A stretch of DNA of 64,000 nt from Argyresthia goedartella (GCA_949825045.1 OX463808.1:30627674-30691673), one strand, 5' to 3'; shown: positions 36,191-48,317, counted from the stretch's first letter. Notes: generated by a model from the letters alone, not told the origin. Translations and numbers: made by a program.

Positions 36191-37089
36191 AAGGAGTAGG
36201 GGGTACAAATTACAAGTTTTTTGTTGTTTGTGTACTAATTAACAAACTACATAAGTGGAGTAATATTTTTTGTATGATTATGTACTAATATTCTGAAACC
36301 TGACGAGAACCCTATCCCCTACTTTAACCTTACAATCCCCCAAGCCTCATATGACGCTCGCCTCGAGTACCGTCCGTCCCCCAAGCGTCATATGACGCTC
36401 TCGCTCCCGCGCTTTTTTAAACCGGTATATTTTGGCCAATTTTTGTCATGTTGGTACTGTTAAAGATTTTCCAGACGCTCAATAAGACAAAGTCTATAAT
36501 CCGATACAATTGTCTATGGTCATTCATAGAAAAAAATATTCCAAACGTGCCTCAAAAAAAACACTTTTTCGAGGACTTTTTTTTGGAAAATTTCAAACGC
36601 TGAAATATTGAACAGTTTATATAAGAACACACTAATGTTTTTATTGTTTTGAAAGGGTAATGTTATTTAGATTACGTAGGTATCAAATAACATGTATATG
36701 TTGTTGATGTTTTTCTCATGTCTGCTAGATTTGTGTCGAGAAGGACCATTTTCATAGATGTCTGTGATTCTCATGTCGGTACAATAATAAAGGAAGGTCA
36801 CTGTGACATTAGTTTTGCATTGACTAAGAGAGGGTTTCATTAGCTACTCATATTTAGCACTCTCATAGTTCTAAGAGTTACCATTTCAACATAATCACTT
36901 GATACGTCAGTCAAGTGTCGCGCGCCGCGCGGGCTTAAGTGTGCCTGGGGGACGAGGTGTGTCGGCGCCAAGTGGCTGGGGGTGCGAGGGGTTAAGGGGT
37001 TGAGGGATGTTTTTTAAAGCCTGAAACACATATTTTCTTATTTATAGTATAATATTATAAGAAGTCTGTATACTTGTATTATTTTCAGA
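36191..37089. other. Spacer between repeat units, partly GC-rich
   Basis: It contains two AAGC(C/G)TCATATGACGCTC motifs about 50 bp apart (36353 and 36399) and a GC patch at 36917-37000 (GTCGCGCGCCGCGCGGGC). Their function is not apparent. Confidence 0.45.
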
Positions 37090-37460
37090 TCTCTAGCATG
37101 AACTTGTGTTTGTATGGGAAAACGTATACAAACTTCTATCCCCTAATTTAAAGGGTGGAGGGTCTTTGACTTAAAATCCTGAAATATGTATTTCATTATT
37201 TATAACAAGGAGTCCCTATATAAATTTTCAGACCTCTAGCATCAATGTTTGCGGAAGTCTCATACTAACTTCCATCCCCTAGTTTCAGGGGTTGGGGGTA
37301 AAAATTCCAAGGTTTTGAACTTATTTGGTGTTTGTGTACTAATACTAGCTTTATTACCAAATTTCAGCTTTTTAGGACTTGAGGAAGTACCTAAGAATTT
37401 TAGAGATGGAGTGAGTGAGTCAGTGACGAAATCAGGGTATTTAAGATATCAATAAAATCA
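37090..37460 (+). repeat. 131-bp repeat array, units 3 and 4, with RTE-like tail
   Basis: Unit 3 has ATCCTGAAATATG, GGAGTCCCTATATAAATTTT and CCTCTAGCATC. It is followed by a partial unit (ACTTCCATCCCCTAG, GGGGTTGGGGGT) and then AAATTTCAGCTTTTTAGG, GAGTGAGTGAGTCAGTGACG and TATCAATAAAATC. The end resembles lepidopteran RTE-type 3' UTRs, so the whole array may be a repeated non-coding part of such an element. Confidence 0.65.
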
Positions 37461-39999
37461 AAAGTATAAGAGCTATGCTATTCAAACTTTCTATGTATAT
37501 TGAGATTTACTACTGACAACATATCCCGAAAATTTTGTTCAACTACTATAATCCAAAACCGCTTCAATCGAATCAATAATTTTTTTTAACCCCTTCCATT
37601 TGAAAGGGTTCAATAAATTGAAGAAGCGCTTTGAGAAAAGGTAGGTAGTGCCCTTGCGCTTCGCTTGCTCGTCTTGGCGGGGGCACTGCCGTGCCCCCAG
37701 ATGAAGACGCTTGGTTTAAAATGGTAGAACAGCGTAATTTATCTGGTTTTAAAATTAAGTCGGATTTTTGGGGCTGTTCTTTTTAGAATAAAGTTAAATT
37801 GAGCATTAAAGTTATTCAGTTGTGGAGGTTTTGAAGGCGGAAGCTTTGTTAGATTTCGAAGATAGATTGGGGATGTATCACAATTTTCGGATAACCCCTA
37901 TGTGACAGAGACATCATTAATTGTACGTAAAATGGTTTTGTATCTGTCACATTGAAAAACATAGATGAAATATCAAACAGATTTACCTATAATAGTGAGT
38001 CAGAGTACCTTCTAAAATCAGTATTTGTCTGTTGATTGTAGGACTACTAGCACGACTAATTTGCCACAGGATCCTTTATCGGCTTTACGGGGCAGTTAAT
38101 TGAGTTTTATATCCATTCTGATTTGATTTCCCCAGTTTGTTTCACTTGTTCTCGTAAAGAAACTACTCTCCTCTAAACAGAAGTAGGGTTTCCTCAAAGA
38201 AATTGCACTTTGAGCTAAAGTAGGTCAGTGGAACGGAGAGCCAGCCTGGGAAGCTTCATCAATAACAGAGTGCTCTAGCTGAGATGACCCGTAAGAGTGA
38301 ATTGAGAGGATGTGTTTGAAGAGGCCTATCTATTTCAGGATTCGTTTATTATATTCGAGTAAAGAATTCGTAGACATAGATATTTATACGAGCAGCTACA
38401 ATCAGGAGAATGTAATGGGAAAAAGTATTCTCAGGATCAGACGAACGAAGGTGATTCCATAGCATTTCGCATAAATTACACCTAATTATCTGAGCATTAT
38501 CTGAGGGTCCTGAACAATCATAATTTGATGCAATATTTGGTTGTGTACTTACTACACAACTAATCTTACAGTGTCTAATTCACCTGCAAGATTGCGCGAT
38601 TGATATTTGAGATACTCTAAGCTAAGCATTATTTTAATCGGTCCACATTGTCATCCACAGTGTATCCATAGTGGAGCCCACTCGGTGTCGGCTAGCAGCG
38701 TTTGTTGCACCATTTGGCTGTCAAAACATTCTTGCCACCTCTCGCCGGCAATTCAGTTAGAACGCCATAAATTCACTTTATACCAGATTTATTGATATCT
38801 GCATCTAGAAGGAATTGTAATGACCGGTGCGGTGGATGTCTTAGATCTTATTATGTTGTCTCGAATGTCGGACAAAAGGGCTTTGCGAAATACACTGGAC
38901 AAGCTCAAACCAAAAGTTTTAACTAGGGATTTTGTTCTTTACTGCTTTGAAGATAGTGATGCTGATGTCGGTACGAGATGAGTTGGTAGTCGTGGTCTTC
39001 GTAGCTGTATTGGAACCTTGACATAGCTATGATCCTAAGATCGTGATTGGGTCGAAAAGGTAATTGGAAAATGGTAACAAAACAAACATTATTTATTGTG
39101 CTCGTTATTTGGATATTTTGAGGTGTATGTAATTTATTGCTTCTATTTAGATTGCAATCGCTAAATAATCTAGATCAGTAATACAAATATCCAGACAAGC
39201 CGCAACAATACAATGCTTAGCTAGAAGAATGTGTTAGAGGTTATCAAAGAAATCGAACGACAAGAGATTTAATATTTGATATTTTCATCAAACATGCAAT
39301 TGAGAAGAAAATAGGGGATTAGGCTTTTGTTTTTATTTGAAGCTACTTAAATGGTGACCAATTCGAAATTATACTTTGTAGGCTTGAAATAGTAATAAGT
39401 ATTGTGTTGGCCTGAAGCTTAAGTTAAAAAAAAAAACGGTATTTCTCCAGTAACTGCAAAAGCCAGAAACTGCACAGCCAACTTAATAGATTCCATTGTG
39501 CAACATGGAAACAATATGAGATATGACTTCATGTGACCTGAATAGCGGTAGAAATGTCCCCGTGCGCCGGGCCGGCAATCAGGCATGCTAATATAATGCG
39601 TATCAAGCATGCTAGCTCGCTTGCCTTGGTTGAAGCTGGGGTGGCTAACTTGAGTTGGTGATTTTGTCTCACATTTGATTAATTGGAGTTAAAATTATTT
39701 GACTTTCGGAAACGGTCGCAGCTTTGAAAGTTGCGGCATAGTGAACAACATTTGAAGGTTTGCTGTAGGATCAACAATAGGTACCTACAAGGCTGTTATG
39801 GACCTTTATAATTTGGTATATCGACATCGATATTGTAAGACATGCCGGTCATCTTCAGGATTTAAAGAGATTTTTAGCTAGATCATTAGCGTTTTGCTTT
39901 AGCATCGCGATTGCGATATCGATCATTGACCGACTGCACCTATGCGGATCGAATAACCATGTCGGTCGGTCGGTAACCATGATACGATCGGCGATCACT
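37461..39999. other. Intronic, no recognised element
   Basis: No gene. Within it, 37670-37700 has a short GGCGGGGGCACTGCCG-type palindromic patch. Open stretches at 38607-38795 and 39419-39610 lack motifs. Confidence 0.45.
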
Positions 40000-40560
40000 A
40001 CCATGATATGCTAAACGAAAGTACTTTGAATTTTATAAGTTATCCAAAAAAATCCTTCACATGTGGAGACATGCTGGTTCCACGAGCGATGGTTTTATTC
40101 CTGCATGCTATCAGTGGATGTGAAACCACCTCTACCCTTTTCTGGCAAGGCAAGATGAAGTGGTGCAACGTCCCCAAAATAAACCCCCACTGAATAGACC
40201 TCGTCAGCATTTTCCTTGATCCAAACTCCATCAAATGCTGGCGATTGGGGAATGCTGAACACCCTTCGACACACAACATTTGTAAACTCGGCAGCAACTC
40301 CCAAAGTCACCCTTGGCCGGCTCCCTCCTGCCACAAAGGCTGCAAAATATCATTCTTGGAGGACCTATCACCAAGTGCAAAAATGGTTGAAGGTCGATAA
40401 AAATCCGAGTGACTGAGGATTGCCACTAGCGGACAAGGTCTTGTGCCCGCCGCAATATGCGCAGGGCCTGCACCTCATCTTTGACTGGCTTATCTCCGCA
40501 AACAATGGCCCTAGAGAGCTGTGGACTAAATTTGTAGCAAATTGATGGTTGAATGATTGC
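40000..40560 (+). pseudogene. Fragment of a repeat-borne protein family (GCDTTS type)
   Basis: The first frame (40008-40190) encodes MLVPRAMVLFLHAISGCETT followed by STLFWQGKMK. A second frame (40216-40416) encodes LRHTTFVNSAAT, then LPPATKAAKYHSWRTYHQVQ and KWL. I recall a family of uncharacterised, often repeated invertebrate proteins with HAxxGCDTTSxxFxxGK followed by LPPTxxAAxxHxxRxxxQxxxW, and this fits both blocks in order. At least one frameshift and stops are present. The function of the family is not known to me; the GCDTT block may belong to a nuclease-like (PIN/FEN) fold, which is speculation. Confidence 0.5.
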
Positions 40561-41044
40561 TAAACGTAGCTTTCTCGAAAAAAACTGCAGCAAGTGCACC
40601 ACGGGAGTAGCTCAGGGTTTTCAGTGTTGCAAACTTGAGTAAAAATTACTCTCAGGGGTATTAAAAGAATTGAAAGGGGATACGTTGTCATGTCGTTTCA
40701 TATCGTAACTTGGCCATTTCTCTTGTTCACATTTTGTCTGTAATCTCATTCAATGACATAATTTCACGAACTCTAACTGATTAGTTTCTCAATCTAAATT
40801 GTCTTTGTTAGCCAACCCGCAAAACTTTGATCCTCACTGTGCACATATTTTAGTTTTCTTTTTATTTGTGCGTTTTGTTTCCTTTTGTCATTATTAAGGT
40901 TGCGCAACTTTTAAGATCAGACTTAAGTTAGAAATTTAGTTAGGTGTATCTTACTTATACTTGAATATATCTTGTGCTAGATAGAGATAGAGTCACTGCG
41001 TTGTAAATTTAAGGAAAGTAACATTATGACAGTGCCGTGTCAGT

Positions 41045-41560
41045 GTATTTATGAAAACCTAATGTACGTCCACAAAAGTAATTGAAAATTTCCTAAGAAT
41101 AGCGACAGGCACAATGTCAACACTAGAAATAGGAATAAACTAGCTATACCTACTACTAGGCTCCATAAGGTTAATGTATCTTTTAAAGGGCAATGTATTC
41201 GCTTTTACAACAAAATCCCAACTGAGTTACAAGAATTGTCTGTAAATAAATAAAAAAATGTTGTTAAAAATCACTTATGTAAAAAGGCTTAGGTAGTACA
41301 AAATATCAGATTATGTAGAACACAAGAAAGCTTGTGACGGTGTTTGCTCCAATTCTGTAAAAAATAACGTACAAAATTTGGAGGTTTCTAGTCGCCTCTT
41401 TGCCTCCAGCATCTAAAACATTGAGGTGACGGAATACAAATTGAGTTCTATATTTCCGTATATCTTATATATGTGTTAGTTTAAGATTTGACATTCTCCA
41501 AATGTAACCTATGTGTTTCTTATGGAAATAAACTCTTTTAGAATTTAGAATTTTTGAATT
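41045..41560 (+). mobile_element. 5'-truncated 3' end of a non-LTR element related to the one at 1-3060
   Basis: A broken reading gives IYENLMYVHKSN, KVNVSFKGQCIRFYNKIPTE and NHLCKKA. The first element has IFENIMYVRKNL, SFKGQCI..YYNKIPLEIL and KKGYY at corresponding places (2490-2780). The 3' UTR ends with AATAAACTC and repeats of GAATTTTT, like the end of the first element near 3060. It is intronic in spire, in sense orientation. Confidence 0.75.
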
Positions 41561-41744
41561 TTGATATATGAATGAATATATGAATATATGGCCGTTTAAA
41601 GTAATGCCAATTCGTCGAGATAAAGTATGCAAGCAATCTGACCTTTACTGAGTTAGATTGCGACAGCGAGCAATTAATATCTCTGTCCTTTTCTATCGTA
41701 CACAATAATGTTATCAGTTGGTCAACTATGACTGTCGTTGCTCA

Positions 41745-41960
41745 CTTTCCTGGTACAGGAAATTTGAACCACTTGAAAAACCAGAGCGCTACAGCGCGAC
41801 GCTGCGTTGTACCACACGGGGTTTTCCAGCCGTCACATTAACAATTCAGCGTCTGAATAGCTCGTGGGGTATAGCGCCTGGGGCGTTGTCTCCCTCTGGC
41901 TTTTCGTGAATTAGCTTCTAGTTAAAAAACCGGAGTGCTACAACGCAAAAACGCGCCTAT
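41745..41960 (+). repeat. Dispersed repeat F, copy 1
   Basis: It contains AATTTGAACCACTTGAAAAA, AGCGCGACGCTGCGTTGTAC and ACACGGGGTTTTCCAG, then degenerate echoes (CGTGGGGTATAGCGC; AAACCGGAGTGCTACAACGC). Translating copy 1 on + and copy 2 on - gives matching peptides (FEPLEKPExYSA), so the two are inverted relative to each other. Nature unknown. Confidence 0.6.
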
Positions 41961-42044
41961 ATATTTACTAATTTTTGTAATCCAAAATTTATACTTCTTA
42001 TAGATCAATTTCGTTCAAGTTACGGCCGATTTTCCTAGCCTCAG

Positions 42045-42275
42045 ACAAGCTGTATATAATCTAACGGTGATAGAAAATATCGTGAGTAAACCTTCATTAC
42101 CCCATAGCTGCGGCGATGGGCTAGCCTCCTGTCATACCATCATCATCATCATCTCTTTTAGCTAGTTTATCATTACTACATTTTAGTAATGATAAACTGG
42201 CTAAAAGCGAGCACAATTGTGCTTCTGCCACCATGTATGGAAAAAGGCATGATGCTATGTTGTGTTATGTTAAAT
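42045..42275 (+). mobile_element. SINE family 1, headless copy with an internal hairpin
   Basis: It starts at TCTAACGGTGATAGAAAATA, continues through CATAGCTGCGGCGATGGGCT and GAGCACAATTGTGCTTCTGC, and ends ATGTTGTGTTATGTTAA. Between the cctcctgtc block and the AACTGGCTAAAAGC block lies extra sequence including a CATCATCATCAT run and a hairpin arm (42155-42207). Confidence 0.75.
42155..42207. repeat. 24-bp hairpin inside SINE family 1
   Basis: CTTTTAGCTAGTTTATCATT (continuing ACTA) pairs with 42184-42207 with one mismatch across a 5-nt loop. The right arm is ordinary SINE sequence, as the sister copy at 42338-42468 and the copy at 49665 show. The left arm is an inverted duplicate of it. Confidence 0.88.
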
Positions 42276-42337
42276 GAAAATAATATCATGTCTGATCCAA
42301 TCTTGGATTCGAAACGTTGTGATTGGCAGCGTTTGCG

Positions 42338-42468
42338 ATGATAGCTGTGGCGATGGGCTAGTCCCATTTCTCACAAAATGGAGTATTGAATAACTTGCTA
42401 AAAATGGGCATAATTGTGCCTCTGCCACCCCATGTATTGGAAAAGGCGTAACGCTATGCTATGTTATT
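42338..42468 (+). mobile_element. SINE family 1, second headless copy
   Basis: GATAGCTGTGGCGATGGGCT, CAAAATGGAGTATTGAATAA, ATAATTGTGCCTCTGCCACC and a CTATGCTATGTTATT tail. It lies about 60 bp downstream of the previous copy in the same orientation and has no hairpin. Confidence 0.75.
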
Positions 42469-43234
42469 AGGTAGGTAGGTATTTGAGTATATTGATTTGG
42501 TAGGGGCTTTTAAAACACGTCGCTTTGTATGGGTCTCTCACTCTTAAATTTTTAAAAATCTCGTTTACCTACCTACCTTCCTAGTTCATTATTTGGTGCT
42601 ACCTATAGCGGCAAACGAAATAGGATATTCTGTGCAAATTGCAAATCTTTACCTAGGTATAGATAATTACGAAAATAAACTTTGTGTTATTGTTCGTAAG
42701 ATAATTTACCTCTAACTCATAAGAAATAGATTCAGGATATAGGTAAAACAAGCGGAACATACAAATAATAGTTAAATTTTAGGTAGTTACTTACCTTGTT
42801 GATATGTGCATGTTGACAGATATAATATTTTCTGAAAACGTATCGCATTAGGTTAGGATATCGTCTCTTCGTTATTCAGTTGGTGTGGGTATTGGCAGAT
42901 AATATTTTGATTAACTTATCACACTGTTTTTTGTAACATTAGATTTTCAGTTTCCACCGCAACCCGCAAGAGAAATCTAATCAATTCAAAATCCTCATCC
43001 GAGAATACTTACCGGTGGTTTATTGTTCCGCACATTTTTATTACGATACTGGCAATAACTGCATCAAAACAAAACGACTACAAATCTCCGTTGACAAGTT
43101 GTAATAAAACTGCCTAATAATCTCTTTGTTCCACTCATCAATAAGGTACTCAATGCTCTCTTTCACGTCTAGTGCATGCGTCGCACCGCACGCGCTTGGT
43201 GCGCTAATTCACTTTCTCTGTTTCGCCTAGTGCA

Positions 43235-43425
43235 TGCATGGGTCGCAGATTGGACTGGAAAAATCCCGTGTCGCATAACGCAACATCGCGCTGTAGTGCT
43301 CTGGCTTTTCAAGCGGTTCGAAATTCTGAAAAGCCCGTGGGGCACAACGCGGCCCAGCGTTGTACCCCATGGGGTTTTCAGAAGACGCGGCCGGGGGACT
43401 GTTGCTCACTTCCGGTCCGTAGGTA
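43235..43425 (-). repeat. Dispersed repeat F, copy 2
   Basis: The reverse complement matches 41745-41900 in TTTGAACCGCTTGAAAA-like and GCGTTGTACCCCATGGGGTT-like blocks. GC content is higher than the surroundings. No gene. Confidence 0.55.
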
Positions 43426-43429
43426 ATAT

Positions 43430-45780
43430 TTGGATACCATCACCCTACACGTTCTCCTGGGTAGTGCTTAGAGTAACAAATAATTCTCAAGACGTTTGTA
43501 AAGGTAATCGCTTTCCTACTTAGTAAAGTAAAATAAGTATAATAGATATTGACAATACCTTAAGTAAGTACATCCTTTATTGAGGATGGTTGGAGGACCG
43601 CGGCCTGGTCGTGGGTTAACGACTTAGAAGTAGAATCACTCCGAATGTCTAGAAATATGACTCCCTTAGAGTATCTTCACCGCAGGACGGCAGGGAGGAT
43701 GGAGTCCAGGGGTGTTACCACAATGTCTTATGCCGATTCAGATTAGGAACCTAATTTGATCCGCAAAATAACCGTGACCGTCTTAAAACAAGTCTTGGTA
43801 TTAGGTAAATAAAGCCCATTATGGCGAATTGGAATGGGAATGGTTGCCATGGTGATGTTCTTGTTTTGAACCTAAAGGTGAATTGTAGGGTGTGTCCGCT
43901 GACCAAACTGTGTTCTTTCAAATACACTTGACAGTGTCGGTGTCGTTTTCAGGGCAAACTTATTAAAAAAAATGCGTGGACAGTACGGTAACTTCTAAAT
44001 GGTAAGTTTTTATGAAGGGTAAGGGTATGGGTGCAAAAAGTTCAAATGTTCAAAATTTCTTTATTTTCTGTAAATGTTAAAAATTCTGTAAATATTTTTG
44101 CCTCTTTTCATTGTACCACTGTAGGATAAGGAGGGCGAGAAACTCCTACAGAATGATCTTTAAAGATCTTTTAAAATAAGGACGTGTTTAACTAGTACAA
44201 ATATTACATATTATTTATTTTAAATAATATGCAGAAATAAATAATTACCAAATTATTGCGTAAGTTCTGTGTTGAGTTATACTTACACAGTATCCACTCT
44301 TGTCATTAATTTCATTTTGAATATTGTTATATACCTATGTAGATAAATTTAGATATTTTACATGGTTTTTAAATTACTCAAATGGCTATAGGTGATCACG
44401 AGTCAGTGTACGTCACTTCTTTGTGAGTTGGTTCAACAATATTTTACCTAAATAGGGTGAAACTGCGGTAGTGTAGTGGTACTGGACAATACTTAACACT
44501 TAACACGCCAAGAATAGAAAAAAGCAAGTATTCAAAATGACTGCGTAATAAAGAAATAAACTTTGATGAAAAAATCATTCAGGGAGCGAACGAGGTAAAG
44601 GTGAACTACTAAAGTGACGCTGTGGACTCTCAGTAACCTCGCGAAAAAGGTGGTAGTCCTGGTGGAAGACCGCCACCTTATCCTTGCGAGCTCAATCCCA
44701 TTGAACTCGTTTATCCCGTAGCTTGCAATAATACTCTTTGTATTTGAAGATTTGAAAAAATGCCACAAGAAGTAATCCAAAATGTATCTGCTGACAAACG
44801 GCGAAAATTTGTGAATAACATCATAAAAGTAGAGAACAATTAGAGACAAAATTATTGATAAAACAGTCGACAGTCTAGTCATGAATACAGTGAATTGGAA
44901 TCATCTTTCTTTTAATGGAATGGAATGGAATAGATCATAATTTGAATTGTTTGAAATTTTAACGTAATTTCTTCAAATAACAAAGTTTAAACCCCCTGAA
45001 AGTTTGTTTACATTCTATATCTCGTAAAATTGGCCATACTATAGCTAGTATTCTTTTATTCCCCCATTTTTATAAGAACCCAAATCATCACAAACTTATT
45101 AATATCCAGATCGATCTGAGATTTGGATACACGATAATTGTGGGTGCAACATTTTAAATACCCTCATCGACCATCTGGTGTCCGAGTTCGGAAGAATTCT
45201 CTGCAGCTGTCTTGCAAAACATAAATAAGGTTCTTTTCTTGAAATCCAATTTGGACATAATTAATTGATATGCTTAGGCTATGCTTAGTCAGAGTTCCCT
45301 TAAGTTTTTTACTAGTGCTGATTCCACAAAGGCTTTAAATATAGCTTATCTGCCAATTAGCGTTTAACAGTTGGTAAAGGAGAGCTGTTCTAATTAAAGC
45401 TTTTCACAGCTTATATAACGACTGCCCTTCAACCTGGCGGTTAGAATGAAATATGGGACGTGTTACCAGGTTTGCTCCCTGCACAAAATAAACAAGTCTA
45501 ACTGTCCAACAACCAACGGTCTAGTTCACGCTTGTGTTAAGAGTTTGGATACATTTGTAGATTTCGCGTGGGGCTCCAAGGCCAGTGGTTGGCCAAAATC
45601 AAATCATTAACTGGAGATCAAACGGGTGTACAAAACGTGAATGAATATCTGAACTGTGGGCGGACATAAACTAATTTGAGGTTTTAGCTAATTCTAGGAG
45701 TCTGAACCTAGAATATATTTTGTTTATTTCCTCCAAGACGTCGAAGGTACCAGTCTACAATGTTAGATGCTGATTAAGTT
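43430..45780. other. Intronic, nothing supported
   Basis: No repeat pair or gene recognised. A 116-codon minus open stretch at 44532-44882 is hydrophobic and rich in Phe/Leu/Ile, as AT-rich random frames often are, and shows no motif. Confidence 0.45.
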
Positions 45781-45820
45781 TAGTTTAGGTTTAGTTGCAG
45801 TCGCCACGTCGAATCAATTT

Positions 45821-45915
45821 ACAGAAAAATAAACCACAGGTCTCGAATGTGTATACGTCGACGTGACGTCACTGTTTCTAGTTCCCACGACACAGGGTAT
45901 CCTAGTGTTGGGCCA
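45821..45915 (+). mobile_element. SINE family 2, body-only copy
   Basis: ACAGAAAAATAAACCACAGG, TCTCGAATGTG, CACTGTTTCTAG and CACGACACAGGGTATCCTAG match the copy at 16110-16200. The tRNA-like head is missing. Confidence 0.7.
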
Positions 45916-45928
45916 TAAGTAATGATAA

Positions 45929-45959
45929 ATTCCACGCCTTAACCGACAGGGCGTGGAAT
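45929..45959. repeat. 10-bp inverted repeat next to SINE family 2
   Basis: ATTCCACGCC and GGCGTGGAAT flank 11 nt. It lies at the 3' end of the SINE copy. Confidence 0.7.
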
Positions 45960-46070
45960 CTTGGTAGGGTTGTTTTTCAGTGGAATGTCACAAAGCAGTA
46001 CTGACCTTGACGCCGTGGACCGGAATTCAAAAGCTCAATTCGAGGCAGGAATACGGGATGAGGAACACCA

Positions 46071-46085
46071 GGGGGGGGGGGGGGG
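46071..46085 (+). repeat. Homopolymer of 15 G
   Basis: Uninterrupted G15 in an otherwise mixed sequence. Confidence 0.95.
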
Positions 46086-46118
46086 TGAGGGGAGTCGAAT
46101 CTTACTCTCGTCGCAGCC

Positions 46119-46161
46119 TTGAAAGGTTGAAGTGATTCACCGAATCACTTCAACCTTTCAA
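46119..46161. repeat. 20-bp perfect hairpin, 3-nt loop
   Basis: TTGAAAGGTTGAAGTGATTC, loop ACC, then the exact reverse complement. A second structure follows at 46271-46323: a 15-nt direct repeat (CAATTATTACAAATA) with the inverted pair CATTCGGGC/GCCCGAATG. Confidence 0.92.
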
Positions 46162-46847
46162 ATCACGAAGCACTCACTCCGATGACGTGAAATCTACTTA
46201 TTTCCCGACGATTGTTCCGTGATGATTATTATAATTAACATTCCGACCAGGTCCCTATACCTGTGTTAGACAATTATTACAAATAACACATTCGGGCAAT
46301 TATTACAAATAAAGGCCCGAATGCTTGACGCCGACATTTTTCATTTGCAAAAAAATAACCTCTAACTCGTCATTTCGTTTCTATACAAGTGACAGCTAGT
46401 GATGTCCCGATCACTCGCGGTCGATCCGCGCAACGAAAAAACCGGTGCGTTCCGAAGCATAAATATTAAACAAGTAATGTATGTGCCTGTATTTATATGT
46501 TTGTAAAATTACATGGTAAAGGCGATAATAACATTCCCCGTAACGATTGGGGAGGTATAAACTGCCCTATTAAGGATTCTGAAATGGACACCCTTCTAGT
46601 TACCATCTCTGACAAATTTTACACACGTCAAATGTTATGCTTACTTTTCATGCTTGCCGAGGTTTGCCAAACTCTCAAAATCTACAAGCCTCGGAAAAGG
46701 TTGATTGTAGGGTGAGAACATAAGCCAACATAAACACACCGTTACACAAGTTAGTGCCCGCGGGAGTTTGGCGGAACTCTGCAAGCTTGTAAATCAAGCA
46801 TTAAAAGATGGGGGTAGAGCATCTCTCATATTTTTTCTGCCCCACAG

Positions 46848-47054
46848 CGCTGCGTCTGGCACTGCGGCGGCACCGGAGCCCGGAGCGTGCGCGATGCAGC
46901 CGCCGACCACTACCGCGCCGTCTGCCGCGCCCTGGTGGCGGAGGCGCTGGAACTAGCGTCCTTCCTGGCAAAGGTCAAGTCAGGCGGCGCGAAGGACCTA
47001 GGCGCGGCCGACGACTCGGCGCGGCAGCTGGACACGTTGCAGTTTTCTGATTGG
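46848..47054 (+). CDS. spir: spire exon, C-terminal half of KIND domain
   Basis: The acceptor is CTGCCCCACAG (AG at 46846-46847) and the donor GATTGG|GTATGT (GT at 47055). The exon is 207 nt, phase 0 at both ends. It contains ADHYRAVCRALVAEALELAS, then FLAKVKSG and LDTLQFSDW. The HYxAVCRAL helix and the ELxxFLxKV helix are the hallmark of the end of the Spire KIND domain, which folds like a catalytically dead kinase C-lobe and grips the formin tail. FSDW joins to ARFW of the next exon, as in known Spire proteins (SDWARFW). Strongly GC-rich compared with the intron. Confidence 0.92.
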
Positions 47055-47099
47055 GTATGTTTTGAGATTTTGTGGTAAGAACAATGACGAGATTAGGCC

Positions 47100-48317
47100 T
47101 CTTGCTAGCAGGAAAACTATATCAATCCAAACATACATACATATCAAACACGCAGCAAAAAAAACCTTAAAAAATTTGGGTATTTCACTAACCACACCCT
47201 TAGCCTCGCCGAACACCGACCACTAAACTTCTCCACAAGTGGTCGGTGGCCGCTTCTTTGTACCCCGTTGCTTGCAACATTGACTGAGGCGTAGGGAGAG
47301 TATGGGTTAATCGAACGAGTGGCGCGTGTCAGCGCATTGTGGCCAACAGCGGTATTGGTAGCGTGTGGCGGCCACTGGCGTTTGTGGGTGTGCGGCGAGT
47401 CCATATAAAATCTATGAGGCTTACAGGAAATAGGGAGGAGGGCCCCCCCGGCCCAGAAAAGGCCACCCCCAGCATTTGTGGCGATGTTTTTTGGGTCCAT
47501 GTACGCCGAGGCTAAAGATAGGTTGATACGCTAAATTATTTATTTTGTAAGACGACAACCAATAAAGTATTGTCAAGTTATCAAACGTTGATCTTTCCAT
47601 CAATTTCGTATGAATCACAATGAAAATTTCCTATAATCGAATAGGATTATATACAACGAAGGCTGAACTAACTTAGTTTTCTTTCTTCGATTGTAGTCTA
47701 ACCGAAGAATATGGAGGGCTTTACAAGTATGTAGTTGCTCGTATCTTTATAATGCTTGCGTACAAACCACCACAGAACCACAGATATTAAACTAGACGTA
47801 TGCCGACCATTTATTTGTCATTTTTCTGATTATTAATCGGTAGTGTTGTTTGTCTTTTCTCGCTGTATCTACGTATTTATCTAATGAAACCCCATGTTAC
47901 TTATTTGTATCTATTTAGATTGCATCTTGCTTCTTCTTTAACAAACTTATTCTGCCTTCATCAAGTTTCAATCTTATCGATTTCATTAATTTGTCTGATG
48001 GTCTACCTTATTTCCTACGTATGTTTCCAATACGCAAATGACCTATGTTTGTACAATATATGTTATCATGGTTTACTGCCTTGACGTCAAAACACGCGTA
48101 TACCTACGACTATAACTAAAACATAAACGTTGTATAGCACCTAAGGGCAAGGACACTTCACTGCAAAACTCTGCGACTCAACGACTTTTATTGCGTATGA
48201 CATAAGGACGATGTGGCGCAGACCTGCGATGCGACGCCGCAACGCAGTGATGTGGCCTGGCCCTTAGAATGTTTAGGCATTTTAATATAACTTACTTAAT
48301 ATAACCATTTTATTAAC
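47100..48317. other. spire intron, first part
   Basis: Unassigned. 47205-47500 has higher GC and C/G runs and may be a dispersed repeat, but no second copy is visible here. Confidence 0.45.

Noticed and set aside
44532..44882. 116-codon minus ORF as a membrane protein
   Set aside because: Hydrophobicity comes from AT-rich codons. No family motif, and no partner exon or signal for expression.
47144..47500. 118-codon minus ORF
   Set aside because: Lies in the intron next to the GC-rich exon; no motifs, and probably a dispersed repeat.
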